A DNA stretch of 7,747 bases from Spirosomataceae bacterium (lineage in GTDB: Bacteria > Bacteroidota > Bacteroidia > Cytophagales > Spirosomataceae). Location: positions 1 through 7,747 of the forward strand of contig JALOLW010000183.1 in NCBI GenBank assembly GCA_025455795.1. The letters are read 5' to 3'. The translations under genes and the position numbers were made by a program. The notes beneath the pieces are model-generated. The model was not told the origin of the DNA. It did no database searches and worked only from the letters and a program-made list of their open reading frames with translations. Of the stretch, positions 5,438 through 7,747 are shown piece after piece. Each line of letters opens with the position of its first letter. The first letter of the stretch is position 1.

Positions 5438-5863
5438 ATGCCAACCGCACAAACTGTTTATCTCGGCGACCTCCGCACCCAAGCCACGCACCTCCAATCT
5501 GGCACTCAAATCTTGACCGACGCCCCGACCGACAACCACGGACGCGGTGAAGCCTTCTCTCCCACCGACTTGGTGGCCACGGCACTCGGTAGCTGCATGA
5601 TGACCATCATGGGTATCGTGGCCCGCCGCGACGGCATAGACCTCCGAGGCTCTTCGATGGATATTACGAAGGTGATGTCTGCCGAAGCACCGCGCCGCAT
5701 CGCCAAAGTAGAAGTCAAACTCAACATGCTCACCGACACTGAACTCAGCGACGCCGACCGCGCCAAACTTGAACGCGCCGCGCATACTTGTCCCGTGGCC
5801 CTGAGCCTACATCCCGACATCGAGCAGGTGATTACGTTTGAGTGGCTCGTAGGAGCGGTCTAA
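5438..5863 (+). CDS. OsmC-family peroxiredoxin-like protein
   Basis: The 141-residue product has the size and motifs of the OsmC/Ohr fold, cytoplasmic thiol-dependent proteins that reduce organic hydroperoxides. The two expected cysteines are present: Cys53 in ALGSCMMTIMG at the start of the central helix and Cys118 in HTCPVALSLHP. The conserved segment GRGEAFSPTDLVATAL (35-50) precedes the first cysteine, and the C-terminal strand is EQVITFEW. It resembles the general OsmC-like branch more than Ohr, so peroxide substrate specificity is not certain. ATG 5438 is the only sensible start. It lies in a divergent arrangement with the barrel-protein gene and 22 bp before the DUF1460 gene, so it is probably the first gene of a three-gene plus-strand operon. 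It has noticeably more GC-rich codons than its neighbours. Confidence 0.92.
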   Translation: MPTAQTVYLGDLRTQATHLQSGTQILTDAPTDNHGRGEAFSPTDLVATALGSCMMTIMGIVARRDGIDLRGSSMDITKVMSAEAPRRIAKVEVKLNMLTDTELSDADRAKLERAAHTCPVALSLHPDIEQVITFEWLVGAV

Positions 5864-5885
5864 TTACGCATTTACAAAATCAAAA

Positions 5886-6689
5886 ATGATGCGCTTCCTA
5901 TTTCTTGTTTTGTTTTTGGGCTTGGGTGCTTGGGCTATAGACCCCAACGTGGCTATATTTTCGCAAAAAATGGAACTCCCCAAAGGCAATACCAAAACGG
6001 AAACGGCGATGATTGTGGCCAAAAGTTTTTTGGAACGACCTTACACCCCGCATACCCTCGAACAAACCCCCGAAAAACTCGTCTGCAACCTCAAGGAGTT
6101 TGATTGCTTCACTTTTGTGGAGTCGGTATTGGCACTTACTGCCTCCAAGCACGGTCGTAAGGTGTACAGCGAGTATGTAAACAATCTTCAACAAATGCGC
6201 TACCGCAAAGGTGAAATCAACGATTACGGCTCGCGGCTGCATTATTTTTTGGAATGGAAACTCCAAAACGAAACACGGGGACTGTTTAGTGATGTAACTG
6301 CCCAACTGGGTGGTGAAAAAACACAACCTACTATCAACTTTATGACCACCCACCGCAACGCCTACGCAGGTCTGCAAGAAGAGGCCGCGTTTGAGCAAGT
6401 CGTGAAAGTAGAAACTACCCTAAGTCAGACGAGTTGGCATAAAATACCCAAAGAAAAAGTAGCTGCCGTAGAAGCACAACTCAAAGAAGGCGATATTATA
6501 GGTATTACCTCCAACATCGCAGGGCTTGACTTCAATCATGAGGGGTTTGTGGTCAAAAAAGACAATCGAGTTCATCTGCTTCATGCGTCGTCGGATGCTA
6601 AAAAAGTAGTCATATCTGCCGACCCGTTGACCACTTACCTCCAAAAAATCAAAAAACACGACGGCATTGTCGTACTGCGACTGAAATAA
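5886..6689 (+). CDS. Secreted DUF1460 protein, N-acetylmuramoyl-L-alanine amidase-like hydrolase
   Basis: The 267-residue product begins with a signal peptide, MMRFLFLVLFLGLGAWA, cleaved near residue 17, so it acts in the periplasm or envelope. The mature part fits the DUF1460 family (NlpC/P60-like cysteine hydrolase superfamily), some members of which are described as amidases acting on peptidoglycan or its fragments. Visible motifs are PYTPHTLEQTPEKLVCNL (52-69), the nucleophile region EFDCFTFVES with Cys74, MRYRKGE (104-110) followed by SRLHYFLEW (116-124), and two candidate catalytic histidines: His218 in GLDFNHEGFVV and His233 in VHLLHASS. Two adjacent ATGs (5886 and 5889) are equally possible. 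It lies 22 bp after the OsmC-like gene and 3 bp before the nucleotidyltransferase gene, which suggests one transcript. The precise substrate cannot be read from sequence. Confidence 0.88.
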   Translation: MMRFLFLVLFLGLGAWAIDPNVAIFSQKMELPKGNTKTETAMIVAKSFLERPYTPHTLEQTPEKLVCNLKEFDCFTFVESVLALTASKHGRKVYSEYVNNLQQMRYRKGEINDYGSRLHYFLEWKLQNETRGLFSDVTAQLGGEKTQPTINFMTTHRNAYAGLQEEAAFEQVVKVETTLSQTSWHKIPKEKVAAVEAQLKEGDIIGITSNIAGLDFNHEGFVVKKDNRVHLLHASSDAKKVVISADPLTTYLQKIKKHDGIVVLRLK

Positions 6690-6692
6690 AAC

Positions 6693-7556
6693 ATGAGTCA
6701 CAAAACAATACCCAAAAGATTAATGATATTGGCGGCAGGGATGTCGTCGCGGATGAGAAAAGAAGATGCTTCACTCACCGATCCATCGCTTGTCCATCAG
6801 GCCAACAATTTGCCAAAGTGCATGATTGGACTGGGTAAAAATGGGAAACCTTTTTTGGATTATTTGCTCCACAATGCCGCCAAAGGAGGGGTTGAAGAAG
6901 TGCTACTCGTTCTTAACCCTGCCGACGCTTTTACACAAGAATATTACACCCAACAACTTGCTAAAAATCAAGCCTTTCCTCTTCAAATTCTTTTTGCACG
7001 GCAATACATCCCCGAAGGCCGCACCAAGCCCCTCGGTACTTCTGATGCCATTTTACAAGCACTTTCGCAGCACCCTGCGTGGCAAGAAGGCCGTTTCATC
7101 GTTTGCAATTCTGACAATATTTATCCGATAAAAGTATTTGAAAAATTGTATCAAACAACCCGCAACGCCATGATTGCGTTTGACGCGAGCGCGTACAGTA
7201 CGGAGCGCGTCCGCAACTGCGCCATTGTCCAAACCGACGCCCACGGCTTTTTGAATGATTTGATAGAAAAACCAACGGACGAAGAATGGGCGCACATCAC
7301 CGCTACGATGCCTTACATCGGTATCAGTTGGAATATTTTCGCCCTCAATGCCCCCGAGGTGATGCCTTTTTTGGAAGACACGCCCCTGCACCCCATCCGA
7401 CAAGAGCGCGAACTACCCGTTTCGATTCGACGCATGGCGCAAACGCTCCCTCAATCTATAAAGGCCATTCCGATGCCCGACTTGGTACCCGATTTGACTT
7501 CTAAGGCCGATATAGCTGATATTCAGCAGTTTTTAGACCAAAACTTTATGTTTTAA
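6693..7556 (+). CDS. Sugar-phosphate nucleotidyltransferase (NTP_transferase family)
   Basis: The 287-residue cytoplasmic enzyme has the nucleotidyltransferase GT-A fold that joins a sugar phosphate and an NTP into an NDP-sugar. The nucleotide-binding signature RLMILAAGMSSRM is at residues 9-21. The second motif KPLGTSDAI (112-120) contacts the base, the metal-binding aspartate lies in CNSDNIYP (138-145, Asp141), and the sugar-site motif EKP is at 192-194. Between the signature arginine and the next lysine (PK at 41-42) there are about 20 residues, some ten more than in RmlA-like enzymes, including EDASLTDPSLVHQANN. This appears to mark a distinct subfamily. The C-terminal half ends without a hexapeptide-repeat acyltransferase domain. 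ATG 6693 begins 3 bp after the DUF1460 stop, arguing for an operon. The sugar specificity is unknown; a cell-envelope polysaccharide role is a reasonable guess. Confidence 0.87.
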   Translation: MSHKTIPKRLMILAAGMSSRMRKEDASLTDPSLVHQANNLPKCMIGLGKNGKPFLDYLLHNAAKGGVEEVLLVLNPADAFTQEYYTQQLAKNQAFPLQILFARQYIPEGRTKPLGTSDAILQALSQHPAWQEGRFIVCNSDNIYPIKVFEKLYQTTRNAMIAFDASAYSTERVRNCAIVQTDAHGFLNDLIEKPTDEEWAHITATMPYIGISWNIFALNAPEVMPFLEDTPLHPIRQERELPVSIRRMAQTLPQSIKAIPMPDLVPDLTSKADIADIQQFLDQNFMF

Positions 7557-7594
7557 GTAGTCAAGTACGCCGTCTCAGGCCTGTACGATACCGT

Positions 7595-7709
7595 AAGATT
7601 TTGAGAGGGTTGATTAAAGGAGGGGGTTGATTTTGAAGATTTGGCACCTAATATTGCTGGACAAATAAGGGGAATATTTGAAAATGAGGGGATTACGATA
7701 GAACTTTGA
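7595..7709 (+). pseudogene. Frameshifted C-terminal remnant of an unrecognised gene
   Basis: Two reading frames joined at a purine run look like one protein tail. The first frame reads KILRGLIK at 7595-7618. After the bases GGAGGGGG (7619-7626) the next frame over continues EGVDFEDLAPNIAGQ and ends FENEGITIEL with a TGA at 7707-7709. Removing one G at 7619-7620 would join them into about 37 residues of charged, helix-forming sequence. In the second frame a stop (7611-7613) lies just upstream. Further upstream (7557-7594) the sequence is not obviously coding and includes the palindrome CAGGCCTG at 7576-7583, so the start of the gene is missing. The minus-strand reading of this interval is less protein-like. 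I do not recognise the parent family, and the call rests on composition alone. Confidence 0.35.
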
Positions 7710-7747
7710 GTTAACAAGACAAAAAAACTATCGAAATGCACCCTCAC

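Noticed and set aside
7553..7747. Minus-strand open frame running in from the window end
   Set aside because: Its translation is Ser/Thr/Pro-rich without domain signal, and it is antisense to a more protein-like plus-strand remnant. It could not be fully excluded because it may continue past the window.

Overview
The window looks like chromosomal DNA of a member of the Bacteroidota, most likely the order Cytophagales. The CrtY-type lycopene cyclase, the conserved outer-membrane barrel protein, the DUF1460 hydrolase and the small XRE regulator are all of the forms usual in that group. Shine-Dalgarno motifs are weak or absent, and the intergenic DNA carries several hairpin-rich repeats. No rRNA, tRNA, CRISPR array or transposase gene was found. 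The order-level assignment is inference from protein character only.

Layout. Positions 1-95 are the cut end of a hairpin-rich repeat element. It is followed by a short upstream region with a 17-bp dyad and an XRE-type regulator (214-579, +). Next is a Tat-exported TIM-barrel sugar isomerase-like protein (629-1615, +), whose N-terminal coding region contains a GC-rich palindromic repeat kept in frame. Tail-to-tail with it, 4 bp apart, lies the lycopene cyclase crtY (1620-2777, -). Immediately upstream of crtY on the same strand is a YoeB/Txe toxin (2779-3039) with an overlapping antitoxin gene (3026-3298). A second, complete copy of the repeat element (3357-3497) follows in opposite orientation to the first. 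The two copies therefore bracket about 3.3 kb holding the regulator, isomerase, cyclase and toxin-antitoxin genes.

Beyond the second repeat, on the minus strand, are lipoyl synthase lipA (3536-4414), a cluster of short TATTGAGTA-like repeats, and an outer-membrane beta-barrel protein (4517-5275). A divergent intergenic region (5276-5437) then leads into a plus-strand run of three closely spaced genes: an OsmC-like peroxiredoxin-type protein (5438-5863), a secreted DUF1460 hydrolase (5886-6689) and a sugar-nucleotidyltransferase (6693-7556). The last 190 bases hold what looks like the frameshifted tail of a decayed gene.

Functionally this is mostly a housekeeping and accessory mixture (carotenoid cyclization, protein lipoylation, envelope and redox functions) rather than one pathway. 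The most unusual points are the repeat captured inside the Tat-protein coding sequence, the inverted pair of repeat elements around the toxin-antitoxin/crtY segment, the unrecognised antitoxin type, and the junction in which crtY begins one base after the toxin stop with no ATG available.
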